From: Bradyrhizobium betae
GTDB taxonomy: Bacteria; Pseudomonadota; Alphaproteobacteria; Rhizobiales; Xanthobacteraceae
Assembly: GCF_004123905.1 (NCBI RefSeq)
Contig: NZ_MZXW01000038.1
Span: forward strand, 1 to 64,000
DNA length: 64,000 nt
Reading direction: 5' to 3'
This document shows, piece by piece, positions 9,248 to 17,273 of this stretch (positions within the stretch are counted from its first letter, which is position 1; each line of letters begins with the position of its first letter). The notes under the pieces were generated by a model. That model was not told the DNA's origin and did no database searches. It saw only the letters and a list, made by a program, of their open reading frames with translations. Both the position numbers and the translations under genes were made by a program.

Positions 9248-10372
9248 ATGAGCGGCTCGACTGCGAATGCGTCTTGTGGCCGCGACCTGAGGCTTGACCT
9301 CTTTAGAGGCTTGGCTAACTGGGCCATCTTTCTCGACCACACCCCGCATGAGATATTGAGTTGGTTGACGGTCAGAAACTACGGTTTCAGCGATGCTGCT
9401 GACCTGTTCGTCTTTATCTCCGGCTATACGGCCGCCCTGGTCTTTCTGCGGATCTTGCGTGAAAAAGGCTATGTGGCGGCGGCCGCGAAGGTTTCGAAAC
9501 GGGTTTTTCAGCTCTATGCAGCCCACCTTACCGTCCTGCTTGTCTATGCCGGCGCGATCGTCTGGGTGTCTTACATTTCGGGCGATCCCGATGACGTCAA
9601 CCAGTTCAATGTGGCCGTATTCGCGGATGCACCTTTCAGCGCGTTGGCGCACGCGCTCCTGCTGACATACAAGCCCGTCAACCTGGACGTGTTACCGCTC
9701 TACATCGCGCTGCTGGGCGCATTCATACCGGGCATGTGGTTGCTGGCGAGGAAGCCATCGCTCACCCTCGCTCTTTCGATGTGCTTGTACCTTGCATCCC
9801 GCCACTTCGGTTGGAACCTTCCCTGCGTCCATGCTGGAGTCTGGTTCTTTAACCCCTTCACCTGGCAATTGCTGTTCTTCCTCGGCGCCTGGGTCGGCTT
9901 CGGAGCTGCGATACCGATCGGGCCGATCCTGCGATCGGATGTGGTGTTCTGGATCGCGGTCGGGGTACTGGGGTTGACCTTGGCCATCGCGTTGCAAGCT
10001 CAATTCGGGGTACTGCCGGCATGGATCCCCAATCCCTTCGACCCGGCACACAAGACCAATCTCGCGCCGTCGCGGATCATCCATTTCGTTGCGCTGGCTA
10101 TTGTCGCCAACAATCTGCTGCGGCCGGATTCGCCGGCGTTGCGCTGGCGAGCGCTTGCGCCGATGATCGCCTGCGGCAAGCGTTCGCTTCCGGTGTTTTG
10201 CTTTGGTGTCGTGCTTTCATTCTGCGCGCACGCCCTGATCGAACTGGGCTCGAACGCGCTGTGGGTGCAGTTGACGGCCGGCTTGGCGGGATTGGCTCTC
10301 ATGACAACGGTCGCCTACGCCATGGCCGGAAGGCTGAAACCCCCGCCGATGCGAATAGGGAGAACGGCGTGA
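9248..10372 (+). CDS. opgC: OpgC-like membrane protein
   Basis: A 374-residue polytopic inner-membrane protein of the OpgC family, whose characterised members add succinyl groups to osmoregulated periplasmic glucans. The diagnostic opening is LRLDLFRGLANWAIFLDHTP, with the conserved R-G and D-H pair, followed by SDAADLFVFISGYTAALVF and about ten hydrophobic helices. It follows the RND adaptor by 19 bases and overlaps the next gene by GTGA, so it belongs to the pump operon. That is an unusual partnership, hinting that envelope-glucan modification and efflux respond to the same signal. The family is clear; the precise acyl group is inferred. Confidence 0.85.
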   Translation: MSGSTANASCGRDLRLDLFRGLANWAIFLDHTPHEILSWLTVRNYGFSDAADLFVFISGYTAALVFLRILREKGYVAAAAKVSKRVFQLYAAHLTVLLVYAGAIVWVSYISGDPDDVNQFNVAVFADAPFSALAHALLLTYKPVNLDVLPLYIALLGAFIPGMWLLARKPSLTLALSMCLYLASRHFGWNLPCVHAGVWFFNPFTWQLLFFLGAWVGFGAAIPIGPILRSDVVFWIAVGVLGLTLAIALQAQFGVLPAWIPNPFDPAHKTNLAPSRIIHFVALAIVANNLLRPDSPALRWRALAPMIACGKRSLPVFCFGVVLSFCAHALIELGSNALWVQLTAGLAGLALMTTVAYAMAGRLKPPPMRIGRTA

Positions 10373-11109
10373 ATCTGGCCTGGCCCATCGTGACGGCTGC
10401 CTTTCTCGCTTCCCTGGTGGAAGCGGTGGAGGCTCTCACTATCGTCCTGGCGGTCGTCACCATAAGGGGGTGGCGCCCGGCTGCGATCGGACTTTTCGCC
10501 GGACTATGCGCTCTGTCCGGGCTCGTCGTTCTATTCGGACCGGCGCTGGATCAAATCCCGGTGCACCTGCTCCAATTCATCATCGGAGTGCTTCTGCTCC
10601 TGTTTGGCCTTCGGTGGCTGCGAAAGGCGATTTTGCGCGCAGCCGGTCTGATCGCTCTACATGACGAGGAGGCTGCGTTTGCGGCCGAGACCTCCCAACT
10701 TCAAGGACTAGTGGACCGAAGCGAAGCCAGGCTCGACAGGATCGCGTCACTCACGGCCTTCAAGGCGGTTCTGCTGGAAGGATTGGAGGTCATTTTTGTG
10801 GTCATCGCTCTGGGTACTGGGAAAGGGATGTTTGCCTCTGCTGCCGCCGGAGCGATTGCAGCCTGCAGCCTTGTTCTCTTGCTTGGTCTGGCTATCCACC
10901 GTCCTTTAGCTCGCGTTCCCGAAAATGCACTCAAGTTTATCGTCGGAGTTCTGCTATCCGCCTTTGGCGTGTTTTGGACGGGTGAAGCACTCGGCATTGC
11001 CTGGCCGGGGTCGGATTTCGCCATCATCGCTTTTGCGTTAGTGTTTTTCGGCGCCGGCTGCGTGGCCGTCGTCCTTGCACGCCGCCCTGATCAGAGGGCT
11101 TCCGCATGA
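10369..11109 (+). CDS. COG4280-like integral membrane protein
   Basis: A 246-residue membrane protein of unknown function. The GTG start at 10369 overlaps the previous stop (GTGA) and has GGGAG just upstream. The opening helix region LASLVEAVEALTIVLAVVT resembles the COG4280 family, and the glutamates within it recall ion-transport helices. A similar stretch recurs in the second half (KAVLLEGLEVIFVVIALGTG), so the protein looks like an internal duplication of a three- or four-helix unit around E-x-x-E motifs. It is co-transcribed with the RND operon and overlaps the next gene by ATGA. A transporter role is inferred, not shown. Confidence 0.75.
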   Translation: MNLAWPIVTAAFLASLVEAVEALTIVLAVVTIRGWRPAAIGLFAGLCALSGLVVLFGPALDQIPVHLLQFIIGVLLLLFGLRWLRKAILRAAGLIALHDEEAAFAAETSQLQGLVDRSEARLDRIASLTAFKAVLLEGLEVIFVVIALGTGKGMFASAAAGAIAACSLVLLLGLAIHRPLARVPENALKFIVGVLLSAFGVFWTGEALGIAWPGSDFAIIAFALVFFGAGCVAVVLARRPDQRASA

Positions 11110-11336
11110 AGGGCGTGCTCCGCGAACTCATCGGGCTCTTCGTCGACGACGGCGCTCTTGCCCTCGAGATCTGTGGCATCGTCGCCCTGTCCGCATTACT
11201 GGCCACCGCATCACCGAAGACGCTGCTTCTGGCCGGGACGGTACTTGCGATGGGATGTCCTGTAGTGCTCGTTTTGAATACACTGAGCGCCGCGAGGGAG
11301 CGCCGGAACGTGCGCAAAGGCGGAGATCCGATATGA
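11106..11336 (+). CDS. Small two-helix membrane protein
   Basis: A 76-residue protein with two hydrophobic segments (about residues 18-35 and 39-58) and a basic tail (RERRNVRKGG). It overlaps both neighbours by ATGA, so it is translationally coupled within the RND operon. It is not recognised as a named family and is possibly an accessory subunit of the preceding COG4280-like protein. Confidence 0.7.
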   Translation: MKGVLRELIGLFVDDGALALEICGIVALSALLATASPKTLLLAGTVLAMGCPVVLVLNTLSAARERRNVRKGGDPI

Positions 11337-11989
11337 ACTCGCGTCGAGCAACGCCAAACCGCCGCATGGACGGCCCAAACCGCCGCAATCCACTTGATGC
11401 GGATCTGACCATCCGGTCCGCTGGACAAGAAACTACCAGAGAGCTTGCCTGGGAGATCGCTTCGATCAATGCCTATCTGGAAGAAATCCATCAGATCTGG
11501 GCAAACACGCTGGGGCTGAGCTATCCGCAATTTAGGCTTCTGATGGCTTTGTCCATGGGTGACGGTGTTGCCGTAAATGTCGTTGCGAAAATGCTTCACG
11601 TTGAGGCGTCTTTTGTTACGAGCCAGTCAAAAGCGCTGGAGAAAAGGGGATTGCTGCACCGAAGACCCTGTTCAACGGACCGACGCGTAGTTCGGTTGTC
11701 GCTCTCCGACAAGGCTTACCGGCAGCTCGGCGATCTCGTCCAACAACAGGCCGCTCTCGATGAGTTCATCTTCCGGGAGTTCGCGGTACCGGAAAAGTCG
11801 AGCTTTATATTGATTTTGGCAATTCTCAAGCGGCGTATTGAGAAAGTCCGGCATAGAGCAGCGCTCGATTGCTTGCCTACGGCTACGAATTGCGGACATG
11901 ATATTACGGCGTCCGGCGACTCATCATCGGAGGAGCCCCCCGATGTGCGGCGCCCTTCTCAGTGTCAACCGAAACCTCAGGGAGGCTAA
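11333..11989 (+). CDS. MarR-family transcriptional regulator
   Basis: A 218-residue MarR-type repressor-like protein. The start at 11333 overlaps the previous stop (ATGA). The winged helix-turn-helix lies at about residues 60-130 (NVVAKMLHVEASFVTSQSKA, then LEKRGLLHRRPCSTDRRVVR with the typical D-R-R wing). There is an extra basic N-terminus and a low-complexity C-terminal tail. It closes the RND-OpgC operon, a position common for local regulators that sense the pump substrate and feed back on the operon. Confidence 0.88.
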   Translation: MNSRRATPNRRMDGPNRRNPLDADLTIRSAGQETTRELAWEIASINAYLEEIHQIWANTLGLSYPQFRLLMALSMGDGVAVNVVAKMLHVEASFVTSQSKALEKRGLLHRRPCSTDRRVVRLSLSDKAYRQLGDLVQQQAALDEFIFREFAVPEKSSFILILAILKRRIEKVRHRAALDCLPTATNCGHDITASGDSSSEEPPDVRRPSQCQPKPQGG

Positions 11990-12056
11990 CATCGAACTTG
12001 AGGCCCAACTCGGTGCGTTATCACGAAGTTGGACCATCTTCATCGCGTAGATGCCT

Positions 12057-12830
12057 TCAAATCCTGGCTGCTTCGGGCCGTCCAGCATGCCCGCCGGGGC
12101 GCTGTGGAAGAAGGGTCACACAAGCGACGATGAGCGCCGCTAGGATTGCCGTCGCAGTATAACGGCTGAATGCCATTCCGCCATTGGCCAGCGGCTTGTC
12201 GAGCAAATCGCCGAGTGTGGCTCCGAGAGGCCGCGTTAGAATGAACGCAACCCAGAATAGTGCAGTGCGCGACACAGAGGTAAAGTAGTAGGCCGCTGCG
12301 CTTATGAGAAGTCCGGCGCCGAACACCAATGCTCCGCCTTCGTAGCCAAGACCGTTGGTATCGGCCATCCAGTCGCCGAGCGCTGTTCCGAGCGTCTGCG
12401 AGAAGAGGATCGAAGTCCAATAGAAGACTTCGACGCGCGGGGTCGAAACGGTGTTGACCGAGATCGATCCTTCCGACCGGTACCACACGACGAGCGAGAT
12501 CATCAGAAGCGCGAACAGAAGCGAGGATCCCCCCGGATAGCCGATGCCGAGCGAACGATCCGCCAAGTCCGCCATGGTCGTGCCGGCCGTGGTCGTGGCG
12601 ATGACCACGAACCAGTATAGGAAGGGATGGAACTTCCGGACCGATATCTGGCCAGCGACCGAGATCAGGAAGATCCCTACGAAGATCGCGCTGCTCACCG
12701 AGTATCCCAGATTCATGGACATGGATACGGCGTCCCCGCCGGTTTCGCCGAGCGTCGTCGCGAGCACCTTGATGATCCAGAAGATCACCGTTACTTCCGG
12801 AACCTTGCTCTCTACAATACCGTCTTTCAT
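12057..12830 (-). CDS. COG4705-type membrane protein (copy A)
   Basis: A 257-residue polytopic membrane protein with about eight helices. The start at 12830 is chosen for the upstream GAAGGA. The protein consists of four similar helix-pair units. Each has a glycine-x-x-x-x-aspartate core: GETGGD, GTTMAD, GTALGD and GATLGD, the last within FILTRPLGATLGDLLDKP. The repeated intramembrane aspartates suggest cation binding. The same architecture recurs in the paralogue at 13369-14151. This strand reads paralogue B, the 130-aa secreted protein, then this gene, so the three probably form one operon controlled by the divergent two-component system. The family is uncharacterised to my knowledge; a transport role is inferred. 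Confidence 0.8.
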   Translation of the reverse strand: MKDGIVESKVPEVTVIFWIIKVLATTLGETGGDAVSMSMNLGYSVSSAIFVGIFLISVAGQISVRKFHPFLYWFVVIATTTAGTTMADLADRSLGIGYPGGSSLLFALLMISLVVWYRSEGSISVNTVSTPRVEVFYWTSILFSQTLGTALGDWMADTNGLGYEGGALVFGAGLLISAAAYYFTSVSRTALFWVAFILTRPLGATLGDLLDKPLANGGMAFSRYTATAILAALIVACVTLLPQRPGGHAGRPEAARI

Positions 12831-12927
12831 CCGGATTCCTTCTCTTGAGGTGGTGCGGCCGGCACATCGCATTGTGACGGCCGGTGACGAAGACCGGCGG
12901 GCCGCGATCGCGCGGGTCGGCGGGGGG

Positions 12928-13320
12928 TCAGGCCTTCATGGAGTCCATGACGGACAGGAGATCCGCGAGCGCCTTTTTGCAGTTGGCGGTGTCAGGATTG
13001 CTTTCGCGGACGGCTTCGAGTGCTCGGTCGATGGCCTTGTCGACCGTGTGCCAGTCCGCCGCCGCGCGCGGCTTCAAACCGGCTTCCGCTTCGTCCCACT
13101 TGGTCTCAAGATCCTTGATTCGTATCTTGGCGCCGGGAAGGTCGCCCTTGTCAACAAGTGCTGCGACTTCGGCAGCGATGTTGCGGAACGGCGTCAGATC
13201 TCCGAGCCTGGATTGTGCGGCTTCCGCGCGGGGCAGAAGAACGCCGTCCCTGTAGGGAGCCGATTGGCCAGTCGCGAGGGCAAGGATCGCCGCAGCACAT
13301 GCGATCGCAGTCTTTTTCAT
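12928..13320 (-). CDS. Small secreted helical protein
   Basis: A 130-residue protein with a signal peptide (MKKTAIACAAAILALATGQS). The mature domain is predicted all-helical and charged (LVDKGDLPGAKIRIKDLETK, DKAIDRALEAVRESNPDTAN). It sits between the two COG4705 paralogues on the same strand. It resembles small periplasmic helical-bundle proteins found beside metal or stress systems, but I do not recognise a named family. It could be a periplasmic partner of the two membrane proteins. Confidence 0.75.
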   Translation of the reverse strand: MKKTAIACAAAILALATGQSAPYRDGVLLPRAEAAQSRLGDLTPFRNIAAEVAALVDKGDLPGAKIRIKDLETKWDEAEAGLKPRAAADWHTVDKAIDRALEAVRESNPDTANCKKALADLLSVMDSMKA

Positions 13321-13368
13321 CTTATCGGTCCTTATGTTTGGTTTGGTCGAACCCTCGCAAAAAAAAGG

Positions 13369-14151
13369 TTAGTTGCTTGGGAAGGCTTGGGTTTTGCTGG
13401 CGCGCTCTCCTTCAAAGGAGAGCCACGCGACCAGGGTGATGATGACAGTGAGGAAAGCGAGGCTGGTGTAGATGGTGCCGAGGCCGAGACCGCCATACTC
13501 TCGAGATTGCGAAAGGAGGTCGCCCAGTGAAGCGCCGAGGGGACGGGTCAAGATGTAGGCGACCCAGAAGGTGAGCACTGCGTCGACCCCGAGTGCGGAT
13601 GCGCCGGCGTCGGCCGCGATTAGCGCGGCGAAAGCCAGGACCCCGACGCTGAAGCCAAGTCCAAGCGCTTCGGTCGCGAGGTCGCCGGCCGCGGTGCCGA
13701 GCGCAAAGGTGAAGAGGATAGCCGCCCAGTAGAAGAGCTCACGCCGCGTTGTGACGATCGTATGGATCGACAGCGTCCGCTCGACCGCGTACCAGCTCGC
13801 GAAGGTGGCGGCTAGAATGACCGCGAACGCCGCCGTACTGATGTAGAGGCTGACCTCCAGCTTGTCCGAGAGAAAATCGGTGATCTGCGTGCCTACGACG
13901 CTGACCAGCACCACCGTCAACCAATAGATCCATGGCACATAGCGGTTCATACTAAGTTGGACGACGAGGGCCACCGTGAGCAGGCTCGCCATGAGGAGAC
14001 CAGTTAGCGTAGTGCCGAGACCGACATGGACGGCGAGATAATCTGCGCCGGTCTCACCGACAGTGGTCGACATGATCTTGATGATCCAGAAGATCACGGT
14101 GACCTCGGGGACTTTGTTCAGCATGTCGCCGATGCGTTTGTTCCCAAGCAC
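13369..14151 (-). CDS. COG4705-type membrane protein (copy B)
   Basis: A 260-residue paralogue of the protein at 12057-12830. It shares the openings KVPEVTVIFWIIK and FWVAYILTRPLGASLGDLL and the four repeated cores GETGAD, GTQITD, GTAAGD and GASLGD. The GTG start at 14151 has GAGGAG about 9 bases upstream; an ATG nine codons later is the alternative. It is the first gene of the minus-strand group. A tandem CCTAAG/GCTAAG box at 14214-14230 lies just upstream, which suggests direct control by the adjacent response regulator. Confidence 0.8.
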   Translation of the reverse strand: MLGNKRIGDMLNKVPEVTVIFWIIKIMSTTVGETGADYLAVHVGLGTTLTGLLMASLLTVALVVQLSMNRYVPWIYWLTVVLVSVVGTQITDFLSDKLEVSLYISTAAFAVILAATFASWYAVERTLSIHTIVTTRRELFYWAAILFTFALGTAAGDLATEALGLGFSVGVLAFAALIAADAGASALGVDAVLTFWVAYILTRPLGASLGDLLSQSREYGGLGLGTIYTSLAFLTVIITLVAWLSFEGERASKTQAFPSN

Positions 14152-14213
14152 GTCGATTGTCTCCTCTCCAACTCGGCGGGGGCCGCTATCGGGGAGCAGC
14201 GTGCACGTGCAGA

Positions 14214-14230
14214 CTTAGCTCCGGCTTAGG
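14214..14230 (-). promoter_or_regulatory. Tandem box upstream of COG4705 copy B
   Basis: On the minus strand this reads CCTAAG-CCGGA-GCTAAG, two near-identical hexamers with an 11-base period, 63 bases upstream of the GTG start. The layout mirrors the CTTAAT-N5-CTTAAT boxes known for PmrA-type regulators; here the hexamer is CTTAGG. It is a probable target of the divergent response regulator. Confidence 0.6.
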
Positions 14231-14262
14231 CCCGGAGGCGCCGGCAGGCGGGCTCCAGTGGC

Positions 14263-14279
14263 CCTAAGTCCTGCCTAAG
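14263..14279 (+). promoter_or_regulatory. Tandem box upstream of the two-component system
   Basis: CCTAAG-TCCTG-CCTAAG, perfect hexamer repeats with an 11-base period on the plus strand. It faces away from the 14214 box, so each divergent unit carries the same box in its own orientation. It implies autoregulation of the response-regulator operon. Confidence 0.65.
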
Positions 14280-14387
14280 TCGGCGCGGTCATAACCCATG
14301 GAGGGAACCTTCAAGTTGGAAGACGGCATTCTTCGCCATATGCTCGCCTTCTGAAGACCGCCGCAGCGTTGGCGGAAGCCGCGCGCC

Positions 14388-14522
14388 ATGACGGGCGACG
14401 CCTGGTCGAACGCATCGGTCAAGATTTCGCTGGATGCGGCGCTCGGGATCGTCGAAAAGCACGCCAATGCGAAGGCCGCGCGGGCGGGATACGAAAATTT
14501 CCTCGGCCGACGAGGTTGTTGA
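14388..14522 (+). pseudogene. PepSY-domain remnant before the response regulator
   Basis: A 44-codon frame ending 3 bases before the response-regulator start. Its core ISLDAALGIVEKHANAKAAR matches the start of PepSY domains, which often precede this type of two-component operon. There is no signal peptide in frame, and the sequence stops after YENFLGRRGC, before the second half of the domain. The upstream sequence in another frame (LKTAAALAEA) looks like the lost signal peptide. It is most likely a decayed gene. Confidence 0.45.
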
Positions 14523-14525
14523 AGC

Positions 14526-15185
14526 GTGCGAGTGCTCCTGGTCGAGGACGACAAGATGATCGGCGCTGCGGTGGTGGAGGCGCTGAAGGACGCCGCCTAC
14601 GCCATTGACTGGGTGCAGGATGGCGAACTGGCCATGCAAGCGATCCGCAGCGAGACCTACGAAATCGCGCTTCTCGACCTTGGTCTGCCGCTCGTCGACG
14701 GTCTCGACGTGCTGAAGAAGATTCGCTCGAGCGGTCGCGTACCGGTGATCATCCTCACCGCGCGCGACGCATTGACCGACCGTATCCGGGGTCTCGATCT
14801 CGGGGCCGACGATTACATTGTCAAGCCTTTCGAGATCGGCGAGTTGCTGGCGCGCATGCGAGCCGTGATGAGGCGCGAGGGCAGCGGTGCTTCGCCGATA
14901 CTCGGAAACGGCAAGCTCCAACTGGATCCGGCGACCCGCGAAGCGTCGTTCTTCGGAGAGAAGAGCGTGCTCAGCGCCCGTGAGTTCGCACTGCTTCAGG
15001 CCCTACTCGCGCGCCCCGGCACGATCCTGTCCCGTAGCGAGCTCGAACGCCACATCTACGGCTGGAGCGAAGAGGTTGAAAGCAACGCCGTGGAATTTCT
15101 AATTTATGCCGTCCGCAAGAAGCTCGGCGCCACGGCGATCAGGAATGTCAGAGGCGTCGGATGGATGGTGGACCGGCCGTCATGA
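14526..15185 (+). CDS. OmpR-family response regulator (QseB/PmrA-like)
   Basis: A 219-residue response regulator. The receiver domain (1-115) has the acidic pocket VEDD, phosphoacceptor Asp51 (LLDLGLP), Thr78 and Lys100 (VKPFE). The C-terminal OmpR-type winged helix (130-219) contains SAREFALLQALLARPGTILS and ends AIRNVRGVGWMV. The GTG start at 14526 is poor in Shine-Dalgarno sequence. The stop overlaps the kinase start by ATGA. Tandem CCTAAG boxes lie upstream of this gene and of the divergent COG4705 genes, which are its likely targets. Confidence 0.92.
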   Translation: MRVLLVEDDKMIGAAVVEALKDAAYAIDWVQDGELAMQAIRSETYEIALLDLGLPLVDGLDVLKKIRSSGRVPVIILTARDALTDRIRGLDLGADDYIVKPFEIGELLARMRAVMRREGSGASPILGNGKLQLDPATREASFFGEKSVLSAREFALLQALLARPGTILSRSELERHIYGWSEEVESNAVEFLIYAVRKKLGATAIRNVRGVGWMVDRPS

Positions 15186-16483
15186 TCAGATCGCTGCGCG
15201 GGCGCCTCTTCACCGGCCTTACCGCGATCATCGTGCTCACGGGCGCTGCCGGCGGCACATTGGCATACCTGTGGGCCTACAACGAAGCCATCGAAATGCA
15301 GGATTCGGTCCTGACCCAGATCGGAACGTTCGCGATGAATGCATCGACCAGGCAGAGCCAGCCCGTCGGAGGCGTCGATGCCGAGTCGGAAGTAGTCCTG
15401 CTCGAGCTCGGGCCGATGCCGCACGGGTCGGCGGACGATCGCAGGCTCTGGACTTTGCACGATGGCCTGCACGACGACGTGCGTCACGGCCGCCAGATCC
15501 GCGTGTCGCTCTGGAGCCGTCCGGACGGCAGCCGGTTCGCCGTGGCGCAAGGGGACGAGATTCGTGTGGAAATCGCCGGAGATATGGCGATTCGGACCTT
15601 GCTGCCGTTCGCCGCGCTGGTCCCCTGCCTGCTGCTGGTCACCGCGTTGGTGATCGGTCGATCCTTCCGTCCCGTGTTTCGCCTCGCTGAAGAGTTGGAC
15701 GTCAGGAGGGCCGACGACCTGCGACTGCTCCCGGGGGAGAGTGCACCCAGCGAGCTGCAGCCCTTCTTGGGCTCGATCAACGGCCTGCTCGAACGAATCC
15801 GGGCCATGGTGGAGCAGCAGCGGCGGTTCGTGGCGGACGCCGCCCACGAACTTCGCACGCCAATTACGGCTCTTAGCCTGCAGGCTCAAAATCTCGACCC
15901 GCTCGACATGTCCCCGGCGGCGCGGGACCGGCTCGAAGCTCTGAAAAGCGGGATGCGCCGGACCCGGCATCTGCTCGATCAACTTTTGGCACTGGCACGG
16001 CAAGATCTGGCCTCTTCGGAGGTCAAAGAGACGGTCCACCTGGACCGTACTGCCATGGCAGTCGTCGCGGATCTCCTGGCGGAAGCCTCCGCGCGCAACG
16101 TCGATCTCGGCTTCACCGTGGCAGAACCTGTTTCCGTGAGCGCCGATCCGGTCGCCATGGTCTCCGTCGTCCGCAACGTCGTGGAAAACGCGGTGAGATA
16201 CACCCCGGATGGAGGGCGGGTAGATGTGGGCGTCTATCGCGAATCCGGGCAGGCCGTCCTGCAGATCGAAGATACCGGACCCGGCGTTCCGCCGCAGGAC
16301 GTCGAACGGATAGTAGAGCCGTTCTATCGGGGACGCAGGCCGACCGGCGACGGATCCGGGCTTGGGCTGTCGATCGTAAAGCGCTTCGTCGACAGATATG
16401 GCGGTTCGATGGAGTTTAAAAATCTGACCGGGGCCGACCAGACGGGCCTTCGCGTCATTGTAAGATTGCCGGCGCTGGACTGA
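15182..16483 (+). CDS. Sensor histidine kinase (QseC/PmrB-like)
   Basis: A 433-residue inner-membrane kinase, partner of the preceding regulator. A first transmembrane helix lies at about 11-32, a periplasmic sensor region at 33-138 and a second helix at about 139-160. His222 sits in the H-box DAAHELRTPI. The catalytic domain has the N-box VRNVVENAVRYTP, G1 EDTGPGVPP and G2 GSGLGLSIVKRF. All catalytic motifs are intact. The periplasmic loop is rich in Asp, Glu and His (HDGLHDDVRHG), compatible with sensing a cation, though that is inference. Confidence 0.93.
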   Translation: MIRSLRGRLFTGLTAIIVLTGAAGGTLAYLWAYNEAIEMQDSVLTQIGTFAMNASTRQSQPVGGVDAESEVVLLELGPMPHGSADDRRLWTLHDGLHDDVRHGRQIRVSLWSRPDGSRFAVAQGDEIRVEIAGDMAIRTLLPFAALVPCLLLVTALVIGRSFRPVFRLAEELDVRRADDLRLLPGESAPSELQPFLGSINGLLERIRAMVEQQRRFVADAAHELRTPITALSLQAQNLDPLDMSPAARDRLEALKSGMRRTRHLLDQLLALARQDLASSEVKETVHLDRTAMAVVADLLAEASARNVDLGFTVAEPVSVSADPVAMVSVVRNVVENAVRYTPDGGRVDVGVYRESGQAVLQIEDTGPGVPPQDVERIVEPFYRGRRPTGDGSGLGLSIVKRFVDRYGGSMEFKNLTGADQTGLRVIVRLPALD

Positions 16484-17273
16484 AGGTGTCGTGCCCCCGA
16501 ATTGACAAGGCGATTGCCGACCGAACTGATGAGTGCCCCAGGATGCGCAACAGCTCAGCCGGCTAGCCGCGTTCCGACGCTGTAAAATCCCTCCGGCGAT
16601 TTGCGATGTGAGGCCCGCGACCAAATCGGAGTCAGACGACAGTATCGTTCCCGCCGATCTCCGTCCAGGATGTCTGCCCGCCCGAACTGGCGTTCGGCTG
16701 GTGCTTCACAGCTGGCAAGTCCGAGGTCGGATCGCGCGCGAGCGCCCAAACGTCGCCATTGCCGCTTTCGTAGATGAGCCGTACGGTCATGCCGGTCAAT
16801 CGAGTGGAGCCGGTCGGCTTGGTTTGCAATGTTGCGCAGATGCGCGGCTGCCACGACGCTGAAACAAACCGAACGCAGCGGCACCGAAATACTCCCCTGA
16901 CAAGCCTGTGCGCGGTGTCATTATATTCTATGAAGCCGAGGTGGGCGGCGACGTTCATCGGCATCACGGACCAGGAGCCCTTGTCAGCAAGCGCAGAGCT
17001 CCTCGCGACCAAGCTGCGGCTGAAAAAAGTTCACCTGCAACATCGTCGTCAATCCGTTGTCGGCGGCATTGCGATGATGGTGGTCGGCTTCATTCAATAT
17101 GAGATGTCGCGCTCGACTTAGCGATGTGTGGGTGAAAACCTGTCCTGCTGATTGGGGATATCGAAGGGCTGTAAACACAGGCAGCCTTGATCTCTTCGCG
17201 GGCCGTCGTCCCGGAAACGCTCGGCTTGCCCACAGCATTGGCGCAGGAGCTTTCCCGTGAGGATCCGAGTACC
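16484..17273. other. Junction region between cargo and transfer operon
   Basis: About 790 bases between the kinase and the LPD7 gene. Apart from the short minus-strand frame at 16632-16790 I recognise no gene. A transfer origin could lie here, next to the mobilisation end of the operon, but no nic-type sequence was identified. Confidence 0.4.
16632..16790 (-). CDS. Short conserved hypothetical protein, probably truncated
   Basis: 52 residues starting MTVRLIYESGNGDVWALARD. This resembles a small hypothetical family common in Bradyrhizobium-type genomes, whose members continue past the SGGQ and E-I-G motifs with a further segment of about 20 residues. Here the frame ends early after TEIGG, so the C-terminus is probably lost. 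No clear ribosome-binding site. Confidence 0.4.
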   Translation of the reverse strand: MTVRLIYESGNGDVWALARDPTSDLPAVKHQPNASSGGQTSWTEIGGNDTVV

